A program made the position numbers and the translations under genes. Below, in pieces: positions 26,559 to 36,760 of a stretch of DNA of 64,000 nucleotides. The DNA is from Acinetobacter sp. ANC 3781 (GTDB lineage Bacteria; Pseudomonadota; Gammaproteobacteria; Pseudomonadales; Moraxellaceae): NCBI RefSeq assembly GCF_004331285.1, contig NZ_SJOH01000002.1, positions 1 through 64,000 on the forward strand, read 5' to 3'. Position 1 is the stretch's first letter. Every line of letters starts with the position of its first letter. The notes under the pieces were generated by a model. It was not told where the DNA came from and ran no database searches. It saw only the letters and a list, made by a program, of their open reading frames with translations.

Positions 26559-26939
26559 ATGTATTTATCTCTTCTCTGAATTGCTCTTGGCTCTGTACTC
26601 GGTGCCTGGTTACGTTGGGGAATCAGTTTAAAATTTAACAGTGTGTTTGAACATATTCCCTTTGGTACTGTCATTGTCAACTTGGTCGGTGCTTTTATTA
26701 TCGGACTTGCAGTTTCATTTTTCTCTAACAGTTCAATCACTCCAAACTATAAGCTGTTTTTAGTGACTGGATTTTGTGGTGCATTGACCACATTCTCTAC
26801 CTTTTCTGTAGAAGTGGTTGAGTTATTACAAGCATTAAAATTTGAATATGCCATTTCCAGCATTGCGATTCATGTTGTGGGTTCGTTGATCTTTACGGTT
26901 TTGGGAATGCTGACTTATCAATTCGCGACGAATCACTAA
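26559..26939 (+). pseudogene. crcB: crcB (fluoride channel) with premature TGA at codon 7
   Basis: From the ATG after GGAGCG the frame reads MYLSLL, TGA (26577-26579), then IALGSVLGAWLRWGISLKFN, GTVIVNLVGAFIIGLAVSFF, FLVTGFCGALTTFSTFSVEV and a last helix. Everything after the stop is a normal four-helix Fluc/CrcB channel, including GxLTTFSTF. The only in-frame later start is a GTG at 26643, which would lose the first helix. The lesion looks recent; readthrough or re-initiation at a rare codon just after the TGA is the alternative to complete loss. Confidence 0.8.
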
Positions 26940-27055
26940 AAGCAAAAGACTAATTGAATTTTTCTCATCTTGGTATTAGAAAATATCAGCATATCGAAGC
27001 TTCATGACGTGCTTAAATCACTAAAATATAGGGTTTAGATTTAAACCCTATAATT

Positions 27056-27724
27056 ATGTCGAATAAACTTGAACGTCAAAAACTGACTCTCTCAGAAGGT
27101 CATGAAAAACTTTTGCTTCACTCCTGCTGTGCCCCATGCTCAGGTGAAGTGATGGAAACCCTGATCGAATCAGGTATCGACTTTTCGATCTTTTTCTATA
27201 ATCCGAATATTCACCCTGTCAAAGAATATGAAATTCGTAAGGAAGAAAATATTCGCTTTGCAGAGAAGCACAATATTCCGTTTATTGACTGCGACTATGA
27301 CAAAGATAATTGGTTTGAACGGGCCAAAGGCATGGAAAATGAACCTGAAAAAGGCATTCGCTGCACTATGTGTTTCGATATGCGCTTTGAACGAACAGCT
27401 CTTTACGTTGCAGAACATGGCTTTAACCTGATGAGTAGTTCACTGAATATTTCCCGTTGGAAAAACATGCAGCAGCTTAATGACTGTGGCAATCGCTCTG
27501 CATCGCATTATGAAGGTATTACTTATTGGGATTACAACTGGCGTAAAAATGGTAGCGCTGTTCGTATGCTCGAGATTAGTAAGCAATAAGAGTTTTACCA
27601 ACAGGAATATTGTAGCTGTGTTTATTCACTACGCGATACCAACCGTTGGCGTATGAGTAATGGCCGTGATCGAATTAAACACGGCGTGAAGTTCTATTGC
27701 AATGCGATGAAAGATGAGACTTAA
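27056..27724 (+). pseudogene. queH: queH (epoxyqueuosine reductase) interrupted by a TAA codon
   Basis: The first 177 codons encode QueH (DUF208): [58 protein letters not shown] and [23 protein letters not shown] at 27587 is followed in the same frame by [20 protein letters not shown] and [15 protein letters not shown], the normal C-terminus. Comparison with the family suggests a Glu codon (GAA) changed to TAA. The lost tail carries the CxC pair thought to be redox-active, so the truncated protein should be inactive. The last bases overlap the convergent MTHFR-like gene. Confidence 0.82.
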
Positions 27725-29115
27725 GCTTCTGTCGCTGCATACCAATTTTTCCAAGAACTGGTTCCGCGTACCTCAATCGGCACCGTTGGAATCAGTTTTT
27801 CTTTTAAGACTTCGGTTTGTTCAACCGCTTTGGCGAGTCTGGCTTTAACTGAGTGAATGCATTCCCGATCACCAAATTCACAGCGATCCAAAGTCGTTCC
27901 GCCACATGGTCCATTGGCTAAACCCTTCGGACAGGTTTCCGGGCAGATATATAAGGTATCACCCAAACGACATTGCCCACAACTTTCACAGCCCACTACC
28001 CCGTGCTTACTGATATATTCAGTCTTTAGTAATGCTTTTGCTGCAGGTGTATTTTCCCACCATGCGGCTCTAAAAATAAAACGTCCAACACCCTTAGCAA
28101 TTTTGGATTCAAATAATACCTCATGCATGAAATGCAGTTGCTGATATTTAATGATCTGGCTGGATGTCGGTTGACAGGAATAATAAGGCAATTCCGGTAC
28201 AAACTCTTTGCCAGTCTTTACTTGCCAGAGGGAATTCCAGAGTGATTCAAGTTCATCTAAAGTTAGATGCCGATATTGCTCGATATAGCTTTCGAGTAGC
28301 ATCTGCTCTTCAGGCTTGTGACAGGCAGATAGATGAATGCCAGCAAAACCAAGATGCTTGCACATCAGCATCTGTAAAGCACAGCGCAAATACACCCGCT
28401 CGTTCAGTCCTGTCTGTTTTTCATCTGTTAGCACCTGCAGCATATGCGGTGTGATGACGATGCCGGCGACCTGATGTTTCACCATAAAATTGGCACGCGC
28501 CAAACTGAGGGGCATGACACATGCTAAAATTTTTTGTGTGTACTGATGATGATTTAAAAAGATCTTGGCTTGTTTTAAAGCATCCATGTTGTAACCCAAT
28601 TGCGTGATAATAAAATCCGCACCTGCCTTAAGCTTCTTGTGCAGTTTTAAGTATTGTGCGTCACGCTCAGCTTCGGCATATTTAAACGGGTTAAATGCAA
28701 CCCCAATGCAAAATCCGCCAAATTGTTTGGCCGCCATAACAGCATTGACTGACTCCAGGTATCGGCTACGCTCTGCTCCGTCTTTTCCATCACAATGTTC
28801 TTTGAGCTTGTCGCCTGTCAGCAATAAAAGATTTTTGATCTTCGCTGCCTTGGCTTGTTGTAGAAATAACTCAATATCCTGAATATCCCGCCCTTTTCCG
28901 GCAAAATGTAAAATCTTGTCGACTGAATCAGGGTACTGCTCGCTCGCTGCAAGCGGTGTCACATCATGATCTGAATGGACACGGTCTGCCAATGTCATCA
29001 CTGCAGGATATCTGGCAAATTCAGTTTTCACAGGGAAAATCTCATTCAGTGAAGTAAGGTATTCCACCAGGATACAAAACTGGTTGTTCTGAAAACAGGA
29101 AGATAATTGAGACAT
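27721..29115 (-). CDS. MTHFR-like protein with C-terminal cysteine-rich domain
   Basis: A 464-aa protein. The N-terminal 300 residues follow the methylenetetrahydrofolate reductase barrel ([80 protein letters not shown]). The C-terminal part is the MTHFR_C type domain with a dense cysteine cluster: [43 protein letters not shown], likely holding iron-sulfur or zinc. It lies 122 bases after a MetE-like gene headed by a cobalamin riboswitch. Start chosen is the ATG two codons after a TTG. I infer a one-carbon role in a B12-regulated methyl-transfer unit. Confidence 0.75.
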   Translation of the reverse strand: MSQLSSCFQNNQFCILVEYLTSLNEIFPVKTEFARYPAVMTLADRVHSDHDVTPLAASEQYPDSVDKILHFAGKGRDIQDIELFLQQAKAAKIKNLLLLTGDKLKEHCDGKDGAERSRYLESVNAVMAAKQFGGFCIGVAFNPFKYAEAERDAQYLKLHKKLKAGADFIITQLGYNMDALKQAKIFLNHHQYTQKILACVMPLSLARANFMVKHQVAGIVITPHMLQVLTDEKQTGLNERVYLRCALQMLMCKHLGFAGIHLSACHKPEEQMLLESYIEQYRHLTLDELESLWNSLWQVKTGKEFVPELPYYSCQPTSSQIIKYQQLHFMHEVLFESKIAKGVGRFIFRAAWWENTPAAKALLKTEYISKHGVVGCESCGQCRLGDTLYICPETCPKGLANGPCGGTTLDRCEFGDRECIHSVKARLAKAVEQTEVLKEKLIPTVPIEVRGTSSWKNWYAATEA

Positions 29116-29237
29116 AGACAAAGGAGATCTAAAGGATTAAAAAGAAATCAAGCTGAATTATAGGCCAGAAAGATTGAAATACTACCTGTCACTACCCGTA
29201 AATAGTGGTGACAGAAGTGATGCCTCCTAAGTGGTAA

Positions 29238-30374
29238 TTATCCCCAAACCTCTTTCGCGACTTCATTCATCAGTTTGATTTTCTTCCACTGGGTATCGTA
29301 GGACACCTTGTTGCCTTCTTCCATCGAAGCAAAACCACTCTGAAGACACAGGCCTAACCGCTCTAATGGCAGGAAGTTAGAAGCAGTTTGAATACGAGTT
29401 ATGATCTCGGATCTGGTTTCCACCCTTTCAGTTTTGGTTGAGATCAAACCTAAGAACACTTCTGCTTGCGCGCTCTGCAGTTTGGCTAGAGGTTCAAAAC
29501 CACCCGCTCGCTCAGTATCAAATTCCAGGAAATAGCGATCGATATTTTGAAGTTCGTTTAAAACATGATCTGCAATAAAGTCATAGTCACCCTGATACAG
29601 CCAGCTCGAACTAAAGTTTCCACGTTCGATATGCAAGGCAACAAACAGATCAGCAGGCTTATTGTCTAAGGCCATATTTAATGCTTTGACACAGCAGCCA
29701 GCCAGTTCTACCGGATTCATCCCCTGCTCAAGCTCCTGCGTACGATAGCGTTCATCACACAGATATGCCAAAAACTGGTCATTGATCTGGATATAGCGGC
29801 AGCCCTGATCATAAAGTGCAGTTATTGCTTCTCGAAAACATAGACCCAAATCTTGGATATAGGCATCTAAGTCACCCGCATAATAACGGTTATTACGCAG
29901 ATACGGATACAGCATCATATTCGGACTAGGCAGACAATATTTGGCTGTGGCAAAACCTTCAATCGCTTGGTGCAAATAGCGATAGTGCGCTAAACAGTTG
30001 TGATCTGCATTAAAGAAAATCTTGTCAGTAACCCGAACATCATAGGGTTTACTGATGACATCTTTATATTTTAAGCCATCCCGTATTTTATGGCCTTCAA
30101 TTCCATCGAGCTGTTCCAGGAAATCAAAATGCCACCAGGCACGGCGAAAATCACCATCTGTCATCACTGAACAATCGAGATCGAGCTGGATATCGACCAG
30201 ATTATCAATTTCTGCATTTTCAACCTGTCGCAAAGTTTCTTCATAAATGACCCGATCCGCAAAATCATAACGTGCCTTCTTTAATTTTAGCGCTCTTAAG
30301 AAGCTGCCGATATGTTCTGCTTTATTGCCTGCATACTGAGTTTTAGCAGCTTGAGTGGTATTGCTTGTGGTCAT
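29238..30374 (-). CDS. MetE/YxjG-like methyltransferase barrel lacking usual cysteine zinc ligands
   Basis: A 378-aa protein of the cobalamin-independent methionine synthase C-terminal fold: HIGSFLRALKLKKARYDFAD, LDLDCSVMTDGDFRRAWWHF, YIQINDQFLAYLCD, FVALHIERGNFSSSWLYQGD, FLEFDTERAGGFEPL and RLGLCLQSGFASMEEGNKVS. In MetE the zinc is held by HxC and a later C in a QCGF-type motif; here these read HIE and QSGF, so both cysteines appear replaced, although a Cys sits two residues before. A canonical methionine synthase mechanism is therefore doubtful. It heads a two-gene operon with the MTHFR-like gene under a B12 riboswitch. Confidence 0.75.
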   Translation of the reverse strand: MTTSNTTQAAKTQYAGNKAEHIGSFLRALKLKKARYDFADRVIYEETLRQVENAEIDNLVDIQLDLDCSVMTDGDFRRAWWHFDFLEQLDGIEGHKIRDGLKYKDVISKPYDVRVTDKIFFNADHNCLAHYRYLHQAIEGFATAKYCLPSPNMMLYPYLRNNRYYAGDLDAYIQDLGLCFREAITALYDQGCRYIQINDQFLAYLCDERYRTQELEQGMNPVELAGCCVKALNMALDNKPADLFVALHIERGNFSSSWLYQGDYDFIADHVLNELQNIDRYFLEFDTERAGGFEPLAKLQSAQAEVFLGLISTKTERVETRSEIITRIQTASNFLPLERLGLCLQSGFASMEEGNKVSYDTQWKKIKLMNEVAKEVWG

Positions 30375-30689
30375 TGTTTTAATTCATTGTCGTATAAATG
30401 CCATGAATGGATCAGCATTTATTTAAATAGAGGGAGGCAGAACATCACTTGGTCAACCGAGGACGTTGAGTCAATAAAATATTTCTGTCAGGAATTAGAT
30501 TTCAACAGATCAATCAGCTGAAGGAGATAGGCAAAAAAAGGAATAAAAATAAAATGGTTTAAAAATGAGCATAATTTACCTGAACACACGCCCCGTGAGA
30601 TATCGAAATGGATGATGCTGGAGCGATATAGGCGCGCAAAAGTAAATTGAAAAAGATCAAATCAAATTAAGACATCCCCTATTAACGCC

Positions 30690-30850
30690 CACCGCATTAT
30701 TTTGGTCTGCTTTAGGCCGGTCTCCGGACTTAAGGATATTGAGTTATACCCTATTCACCGTTGCGGGGGCAGTGTTAGCTTGCACAAATGTGCACTAACT
30801 TCCCAGTTTCACTTCTCTAAGGAAGCACCTGAAGCGATGCAAAGCCTAAG
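30690..30850 (-). ncRNA. Cobalamin (B12) riboswitch
   Basis: On the minus strand the aptamer landmarks appear in order: AGGTGC, GAAACTGGGAA, the TGCCCCCGCAACGGT core and AGTCCGGAGACCGGCC (B12 box). It faces the MetE-like and MTHFR-like genes, about 315 bases ahead of the first start codon. Cobalamin would be expected to shut off these genes, fitting a B12-independent substitute activity. No intact gene lies between the riboswitch and the MetE-like start; the intervening bases and those to 31025 hold nothing else I can support. Confidence 0.9.
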
Positions 30851-31025
30851 GTTAAGTTTTTGCTAAGTCAAACAGTTTATGATGATTTCTCCTCCCCTCT
30901 CAGATACTCCAAAACAACTCCACTCATGCTGAGGTGATTCACTTATTCGACATTCTTTGTTCAGACAGACACAAAACAATCCTTTTCAAGATCATCATGT
31001 GTCTATTTACTTCATTTTTTGAGCA

Positions 31026-34000
31026 TTATTTTGTTTCTGATTTGGAGTGTTGTTGATGACTGTTCATCCAGCGATACAGTACTGGTAAAAGCACTAAAGT
31101 CAGCAAGGTAGATGAAAGAATCCCACCAATCACTACGGTTGCCAGTGGCCGTTGAACCTCAGCGCCTGTTCCGGTTGCCAGCGCCATCGGTACAAAGCCC
31201 AGTGAAGCCACGCAAGCTGTCATCAACACTGGTCTTAATCGCAAAATAGCCCCCTGCCACACGGCTTCATGCACTGGATATTTATCCCTTAATTCTTTAA
31301 TGAAGGTCAACATCACCAGTCCATTGAGGACTGCAACACCAGATAAGGCAATAAAACCAATCCCAGCTGACATCGATAATGGTATATCCCTTAGCCAAAG
31401 AAATACCACACCACCGGTCAAGGCAAAGGGTACCCCGGTAAAGACCAGCAGACTTTCTTTAACATTGTGAAAGACCGCCATCAGTAAAATAAAGATGGTA
31501 ATTAAAGCCAGTGGAATCACGATTTGCATCCGTGCTTTGGCTGAAGCCAAATTTTCAAACTGACCGCCATATTCAATCCAATAGCCACTTGGTAAATTGT
31601 ATGCTTTGAGCTGTGTCTGCACATCAGATACAAAAGAGCCTAAATCACGCCCTTCAACATTCGTTGTGACCACAACTCGGCGCTTACCATTTTCTCGGCT
31701 GACTTGATTAATGCCTTCAATGGTAGAAACTTGTGCGACATCAGACAATAAAATACTGCCGCCATTTGGAAGCTGGATCGGTAACTGGGAAACAGATGCA
31801 ACACTTCGATTTTGCTCACTCAAACGAATAATAAAATCAAAACGACGATCGCCTTCTAGAATCTCTCCTACGCTTTGTCCACCAATACTTACAGCCACCA
31901 CATCCTGAATAGATTTCACGCTCAAGCCATATTGGGCAGCTAAAGCTTTATCAATCTCTACATTGAGTAAAGGCAGACCCGAAGTTTGTTCAACTTTCAC
32001 CGCACTGCTACCTGCGACTTGCTGAATGATTTTCGCGATTTTTGCAGCCTCAGTATTCAGAACCTGCATGTCATCACCAAAAACCTTCACTCCCACATCA
32101 CTACGTACCCCTGAAATCAGTTCATTAAAACGTAGCTCAATAGGCTGAGAAAACTCACTATTATTGCCGGGAATTGTCGCAAGATAAGCTTCCATTCGGG
32201 TTCGAAGTGCATCCAGACTTTCTTTTGAATCTGGCCATTCCTCACCTGGTTTCAGCATGATATAACCATCGGAAATATTCGGTGGCATCACATCTGTCGC
32301 CACTTCAGCAGTCCCGGTACGGGCAAATACAGCTTTAATTTCGGGAAAGTTTTTCAGTAAAAGCTTTTCGGTATTTTCCTGCATACGTAATGATTCTTCT
32401 AGTCCTGTGCTTGGCGAGCGTAATTGCTGTACCGCAAAATCACCCTCACTCAGCTGGGGTGCAAACTCACTACCAATTTTCGTGCTGAGCAGACCGGTGA
32501 TGACCAGGAGACAAGCGGCAAAAGTTAAAACCACCGCCTTGTATTGATAAGCCATATCCAGTATCTGCTGATATCGGGTTTTGAGCCAGATCATCCAGCG
32601 GCTTTCCGTTTCTTTGATCTCCCCTTTAACCCATAAAGCAACCGCAGCAGGCACAAAGGTGATCGATAAAATAATAGCTGCCACCAGTGCGAGAACAACG
32701 GTTAAAGCCATCGGATGAAATAGTTTTGCTTCTACGCCACTTAAAGCAAAAATCGGTAAATATACCACCAAAATAATAAGCTGACCAAAAATGAGGGGAC
32801 GACGTGCTTGCCGGGCAGCCAGAAAAACTTCCTTAAAGCGCTCATTTTGTGTGAGAGGTCGTTTTAACAGTTGCTGTGCATGGGCTAAACGCCGAATACA
32901 GTTTTCGACAATCACCACAGCACCATCGACAATAATGCCGAAATCGAGTGCACCTAAACTCATCAGATTTGCACTGATATTTTTCTGTGCCATCCCGGTT
33001 AAGGTAAACAGCATAGAGAGTGGAATGACACAGACAGTAATCAAGGCAGCACGGATATTCCCTAAAAACAGGAACAGAATGATGATGACCAGAATTGCTC
33101 CCTCTACCAAGTTTTTCTGAACGGTTTTAATCGCCTTCTCAACCAAGGTGGTACGGTCGTACACCGTTTCAATCACCACCCCTTTAGGCAAACTATTCTG
33201 AATATCTTGAAGCTTGGCATCCACAGCTTTAGAAACAGTCCGGCTATTTCCACCCATCGCCATCATGGCAATACCTAAAACGGTTTCTTTACCGTTATAG
33301 GTTGCGCCACCGGTTCTTAAATCATGCCCAATAGAGACTTGCGCAATATCACCAACCCGAATTGGGCTGCCATTTGGGCTACCCAGCATGGTGTTCTCAA
33401 TATCAGAAAGACCATTGAATGTACCCGGTATACGTACCGTCAGTTGCTGACCATTGGCTTCAATATAACCTGCACCTCGGTTCTCATTATTTTGTGCTAA
33501 AGCCTGTTGCAGTTGTTCTAATGAGATATTCAGTTGCTGCATCCGGTTTAAATCAGGAGACACCACATAGGTTTTTTCAAAACCGCCAATACTGTTGACC
33601 TCTGCGATCCCCTCAACACGCTGCAATTGAGGACGTACAATCCAGTCCTGAATCTCACGCAAATCCATCGCCGTGTATGCAGTTCCATCAGGCTTTTTTA
33701 CATTTGGATCTGCCCTCAGTACCCATTGATAAATTTCACCCAGACCCGTAGAAACTGGAGACATCGTCGGTGCGATTTGAGCAGGCAACTCAGATTGCAC
33801 CTCCTGTACCCGTTGGTTAATCTGCTGACGGGCCCAATAAATATCAGTGCCATCTTTAAAGACGATGGTGACTTGAGAGAGTCCGTAACGGGATATGGAA
33901 CGGGTAAGCTCCAGATTCGGAATGCCTGCCATGGCATTTTCAATAGGATAGGTAATCCGCTGTTCGACCTCAAGCGCAGTGAAACCATTGGCTTGAGTAT

Positions 34001-34184
34001 TAATCTGGACTTGAGTATTGGTAATGTCGGGTACAGCATCAATTGGAAGTTTCTGATAGCTATACACCCCGACCGCAATCCAGGTACAGACAAAGAGCAT
34101 CACCCAAATCGCATTTTGTATGGAAAAATGAATGATTCTTTCGAATAAACCTTCTGGTTTCGGCAGATCAGAATTAATGCTCAT
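31026..34184 (-). CDS. czcA: CzcA-type heavy-metal efflux RND pump
   Basis: A 1052-aa inner-membrane RND transporter of the HME group. DFGIIVDGAVVIVENCIRR in helix 4 holds the proton-relay acids typical of CzcA-like Co/Zn/Cd exporters; PLSMLFTLTGMA, LEVEQRITYPIENAMAGIPN and SVPFALTGG-type regions are canonical. It drives metal out by proton exchange, working with the adaptor and outer-membrane channel encoded just upstream. Its start overlaps the adaptor stop by 11 bases, indicating translational coupling. Metal specificity (Co/Zn/Cd against Ni) cannot be fixed by eye. Confidence 0.9.
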   Translation of the reverse strand: MSINSDLPKPEGLFERIIHFSIQNAIWVMLFVCTWIAVGVYSYQKLPIDAVPDITNTQVQINTQANGFTALEVEQRITYPIENAMAGIPNLELTRSISRYGLSQVTIVFKDGTDIYWARQQINQRVQEVQSELPAQIAPTMSPVSTGLGEIYQWVLRADPNVKKPDGTAYTAMDLREIQDWIVRPQLQRVEGIAEVNSIGGFEKTYVVSPDLNRMQQLNISLEQLQQALAQNNENRGAGYIEANGQQLTVRIPGTFNGLSDIENTMLGSPNGSPIRVGDIAQVSIGHDLRTGGATYNGKETVLGIAMMAMGGNSRTVSKAVDAKLQDIQNSLPKGVVIETVYDRTTLVEKAIKTVQKNLVEGAILVIIILFLFLGNIRAALITVCVIPLSMLFTLTGMAQKNISANLMSLGALDFGIIVDGAVVIVENCIRRLAHAQQLLKRPLTQNERFKEVFLAARQARRPLIFGQLIILVVYLPIFALSGVEAKLFHPMALTVVLALVAAIILSITFVPAAVALWVKGEIKETESRWMIWLKTRYQQILDMAYQYKAVVLTFAACLLVITGLLSTKIGSEFAPQLSEGDFAVQQLRSPSTGLEESLRMQENTEKLLLKNFPEIKAVFARTGTAEVATDVMPPNISDGYIMLKPGEEWPDSKESLDALRTRMEAYLATIPGNNSEFSQPIELRFNELISGVRSDVGVKVFGDDMQVLNTEAAKIAKIIQQVAGSSAVKVEQTSGLPLLNVEIDKALAAQYGLSVKSIQDVVAVSIGGQSVGEILEGDRRFDFIIRLSEQNRSVASVSQLPIQLPNGGSILLSDVAQVSTIEGINQVSRENGKRRVVVTTNVEGRDLGSFVSDVQTQLKAYNLPSGYWIEYGGQFENLASAKARMQIVIPLALITIFILLMAVFHNVKESLLVFTGVPFALTGGVVFLWLRDIPLSMSAGIGFIALSGVAVLNGLVMLTFIKELRDKYPVHEAVWQGAILRLRPVLMTACVASLGFVPMALATGTGAEVQRPLATVVIGGILSSTLLTLVLLPVLYRWMNSHQQHSKSETK

Positions 34185-35388
34185 GGCCTGCCTCGTCTTT
34201 TTCTAATTCAGATTTGAGCAAGAAACTGCCTTGAGCGATATACTTCTGCCCTTCGGTCAGCCCAGAAATCACTTCAAGCCATTGTCCATCACTTGAAGCC
34301 TGCCCCAGTTGCACTTTCTGTGCTTTCAAACGGACTTGGCCTTTTTGTTCTGAATCTATGATGAAAATACTGTCTTCACCTTCAATACTTTGCAGCGCAG
34401 ACTTTTGAATCCGTAGGGCTGATTTTGTAGGAGCTTCCGAAATCAACACCCTCACCAACACATTAGGACGCAACTCAGCCGCTTGCGCATCGAGTTTTGC
34501 ACGCACCACCAGACGCCCTGTTTGTATATCTGCTTGAGAGGTTAAGTTTTGTACAATAGCTCTATAGGCTTGTTCTGAATCATTCACTTTAAAGTCAATT
34601 TTTTGTCCGGCTTGCAGTTGACCTGAGAATTGATTCGGCAAATTAAACTCAAGCCATAAATCTTTCAGCTGCTCAATAACAAAGATTTGATCAGCCAATT
34701 GTACATTTTCACCAACCACAATATCTTTTTGACTGATCACCCCGGAGATCGGCGCTCGAATCAAAAAGCGTCCATTGTTATTGCCGCTCGCCCCTAATGC
34801 ATTTAAACGTGCTTGTGAGGACTGGACAGTAATCTGTGCTTGACGGTAGGCATTTTCTGCACGCTGGTAATCCTGTTTGGCAGAAATTCCCTGTGACCAG
34901 AGTTGCTGTTCGCGCTGGTAATCTTGACGGGCAAAATCCAGATTCGCCTGTGCCATACGCAAGGTTGCCTGTTGGTCGATCAGTTCAGGAACGATCAGTA
35001 CAGCCAGCGTTTGCCCTTTTTGCACGCTCTGTCCTAAAGCCACATTGACCTGCTCAACATGACCACTAAAGTTAGGGGAGATATGCGCTTGTTGATCGGT
35101 ATTCACCACCAATTTACCTGGCAGGGTCGTGAGCTTTTCAACCAATCCTGTGGATGCAACAGCAACTTTTAAACCTTGTTCAACCATTTGTTGGCTGGTC
35201 AGTTGTATTTCGCCTTCTTCAGAACTTTCTTCATCAGAATGTTCAGCATTTCCCTCATCATGGCCATGTCCCTCAGATTCATTTGTTTTGGAACTTAACC
35301 AAATAGTGACACTGACCAAGATCGTGATAATAATCAAAATCGTGATCATGAGAGACTGAGATAATTTTCCGTTTTGCTTGGCTTTCAT
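34174..35388 (-). CDS. czcB: CzcB-type periplasmic adaptor
   Basis: A 404-aa membrane-fusion protein with an N-terminal membrane anchor (LSQSLMITILIIITILVSVT), a His/Asp/Glu-rich stretch (EGHGHDEGNAEHSDEESSEE) likely to bind metal, lipoyl/barrel parts (GHVEQVNVALGQSVQKGQTL, RAPISGVISQKDIVVGENVQ) and a C-terminal His-tail (DEAGHEH). It bridges pump and channel. Start chosen has GGGAG nine bases upstream and falls just after the stop of the channel gene. Confidence 0.88.
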   Translation of the reverse strand: MKAKQNGKLSQSLMITILIIITILVSVTIWLSSKTNESEGHGHDEGNAEHSDEESSEEGEIQLTSQQMVEQGLKVAVASTGLVEKLTTLPGKLVVNTDQQAHISPNFSGHVEQVNVALGQSVQKGQTLAVLIVPELIDQQATLRMAQANLDFARQDYQREQQLWSQGISAKQDYQRAENAYRQAQITVQSSQARLNALGASGNNNGRFLIRAPISGVISQKDIVVGENVQLADQIFVIEQLKDLWLEFNLPNQFSGQLQAGQKIDFKVNDSEQAYRAIVQNLTSQADIQTGRLVVRAKLDAQAAELRPNVLVRVLISEAPTKSALRIQKSALQSIEGEDSIFIIDSEQKGQVRLKAQKVQLGQASSDGQWLEVISGLTEGQKYIAQGSFLLKSELEKDEAGHEH

Positions 35389-35389
35389 T

Positions 35390-36712
35390 TTATCGTGCTC
35401 CCCCATTGATTAAGTTTTGTGATGCTTCGACTACCTTTTTATTCAGTTGTATATAGGCATCCGAACGGCTAATTTCTTCATAACTTGTGCCAATACTGAG
35501 TGCTTCAGCTGTGAGGGCCGTTTGCCAAGCCTGACGTAGAATTTGTAATTGACCCAATCGAAGATTCTGCAGTTGAGTGGTTGCTTGCTGAACGTCGGTA
35601 ATTGCCAGTTTTCCTGCCTGAAAACCTTGTAAAGTACGGCTCTGAACTTTGGTCGCCAATGTAAGTTGTGCTGTGGTGGCATCGAACTGGCTACGTAAAC
35701 CTTTGAGCTGATGCATGCTGTTGGCAATATCGAGTATTTGTTGCTTCAGCTCACGCTGCTGCTGTTGGTTCAGCAGTATTTGCTGTTGCTGGACCATCGG
35801 GATCGCATATTGCTGGCGGTTAAAAATATTCAGGGGAATATCCACGCCCATTGCCAAAGTCGTATCGTTACTTTCATTGGGAGTTTTGCTACGTTTCATG
35901 CCTACATTTAAAGTGGGATTGGGACGTGCCTGTATTCTTAGATTTTCAATTTGATGATCCGATTGCTGAATATTCAAGGCATACAGTTTTTCTAGCCACC
36001 CTTCAGCGATATAACGTTGTACAGTTTGATGACTTTGCTCTGGCCAAGGAATAGCGGTTTTATTCAATTGAAGGTGTGAAGACGTTTCTCCCCACAAATG
36101 AGACAGCTGACGACCAGCGGATTGTTGATTCAGCATCGCTTGCTGATAAAGTCGTTGGAATTCTAGCGCTTCAATTTGAGCGCGCTCAAAATCAACCAGT
36201 GCAATACTGCCGGCCTGATAGCGTTTCTGCGCACTGTCCAGATTGGCTTTACTTGTTTTTAATTGTGATGAATAAGCAGACTGTTCAACCTCAGCAAGTG
36301 CAAATTGCGACCATGCAAATCTAACAATCAGTTGGCTTTGCGCCTTCCATAATTGCTGTTGCAATTGGATTTGTTGATCCGAGGTATTGGCAATTATCTG
36401 ATTCAGCTTACGCTGACCAAATAGATCTAGTGATTGACGAATACCGACATTGAATTCCTGTTCTTGATCCGAGCCAAAGCCAGATTGCTCTATGCTTATA
36501 CTTGGATTCTGCCATAACCGGCTTTGCTGGATATTCAATTCAGAAATCTGCTGGCCTTGTTGCCACAGCTGATCTTGAGTCTGGTAACTTTGTACTTTTG
36601 CTAAAGCGGATTCAAAGCTGGTAACGTTTTCAGCATGGCTGTATTGCATAGCTGCTGTACACACACAGGCAAGCAAACTATGACACAAGAATGCCATTGA
36701 TTGTAAAGACAT
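35390..36712 (-). CDS. czcC: CzcC-type outer-membrane channel (TolC/OMF family)
   Basis: A 440-aa outer-membrane factor with a signal peptide (MSLQSMAFLCHSLLACVCTA, ending near YSHA), two long coiled-coil repeats rich in Gln/Ala (LWQQGQQISELNIQQSRLWQ; VQQQQILLNQQQQRELKQQI) and a conserved GLRKLNQ-like turn (IRQSLDLFGQRKLN). GGGA seven bases before this ATG supports the start. It completes the tripartite metal exporter and precedes czcB by about one base. Confidence 0.87.
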   Translation of the reverse strand: MSLQSMAFLCHSLLACVCTAAMQYSHAENVTSFESALAKVQSYQTQDQLWQQGQQISELNIQQSRLWQNPSISIEQSGFGSDQEQEFNVGIRQSLDLFGQRKLNQIIANTSDQQIQLQQQLWKAQSQLIVRFAWSQFALAEVEQSAYSSQLKTSKANLDSAQKRYQAGSIALVDFERAQIEALEFQRLYQQAMLNQQSAGRQLSHLWGETSSHLQLNKTAIPWPEQSHQTVQRYIAEGWLEKLYALNIQQSDHQIENLRIQARPNPTLNVGMKRSKTPNESNDTTLAMGVDIPLNIFNRQQYAIPMVQQQQILLNQQQQRELKQQILDIANSMHQLKGLRSQFDATTAQLTLATKVQSRTLQGFQAGKLAITDVQQATTQLQNLRLGQLQILRQAWQTALTAEALSIGTSYEEISRSDAYIQLNKKVVEASQNLINGGAR

Positions 36713-36760
36713 GATTTTTCCCACTTATTTAAATAATAAAAGTGGTGGGAATGTTTTAGG

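Noticed and set aside
26414..26740. Minus-strand frame of 108 codons
   Set aside because: Antisense to the fluoride riboswitch and crcB, which have clear motifs.
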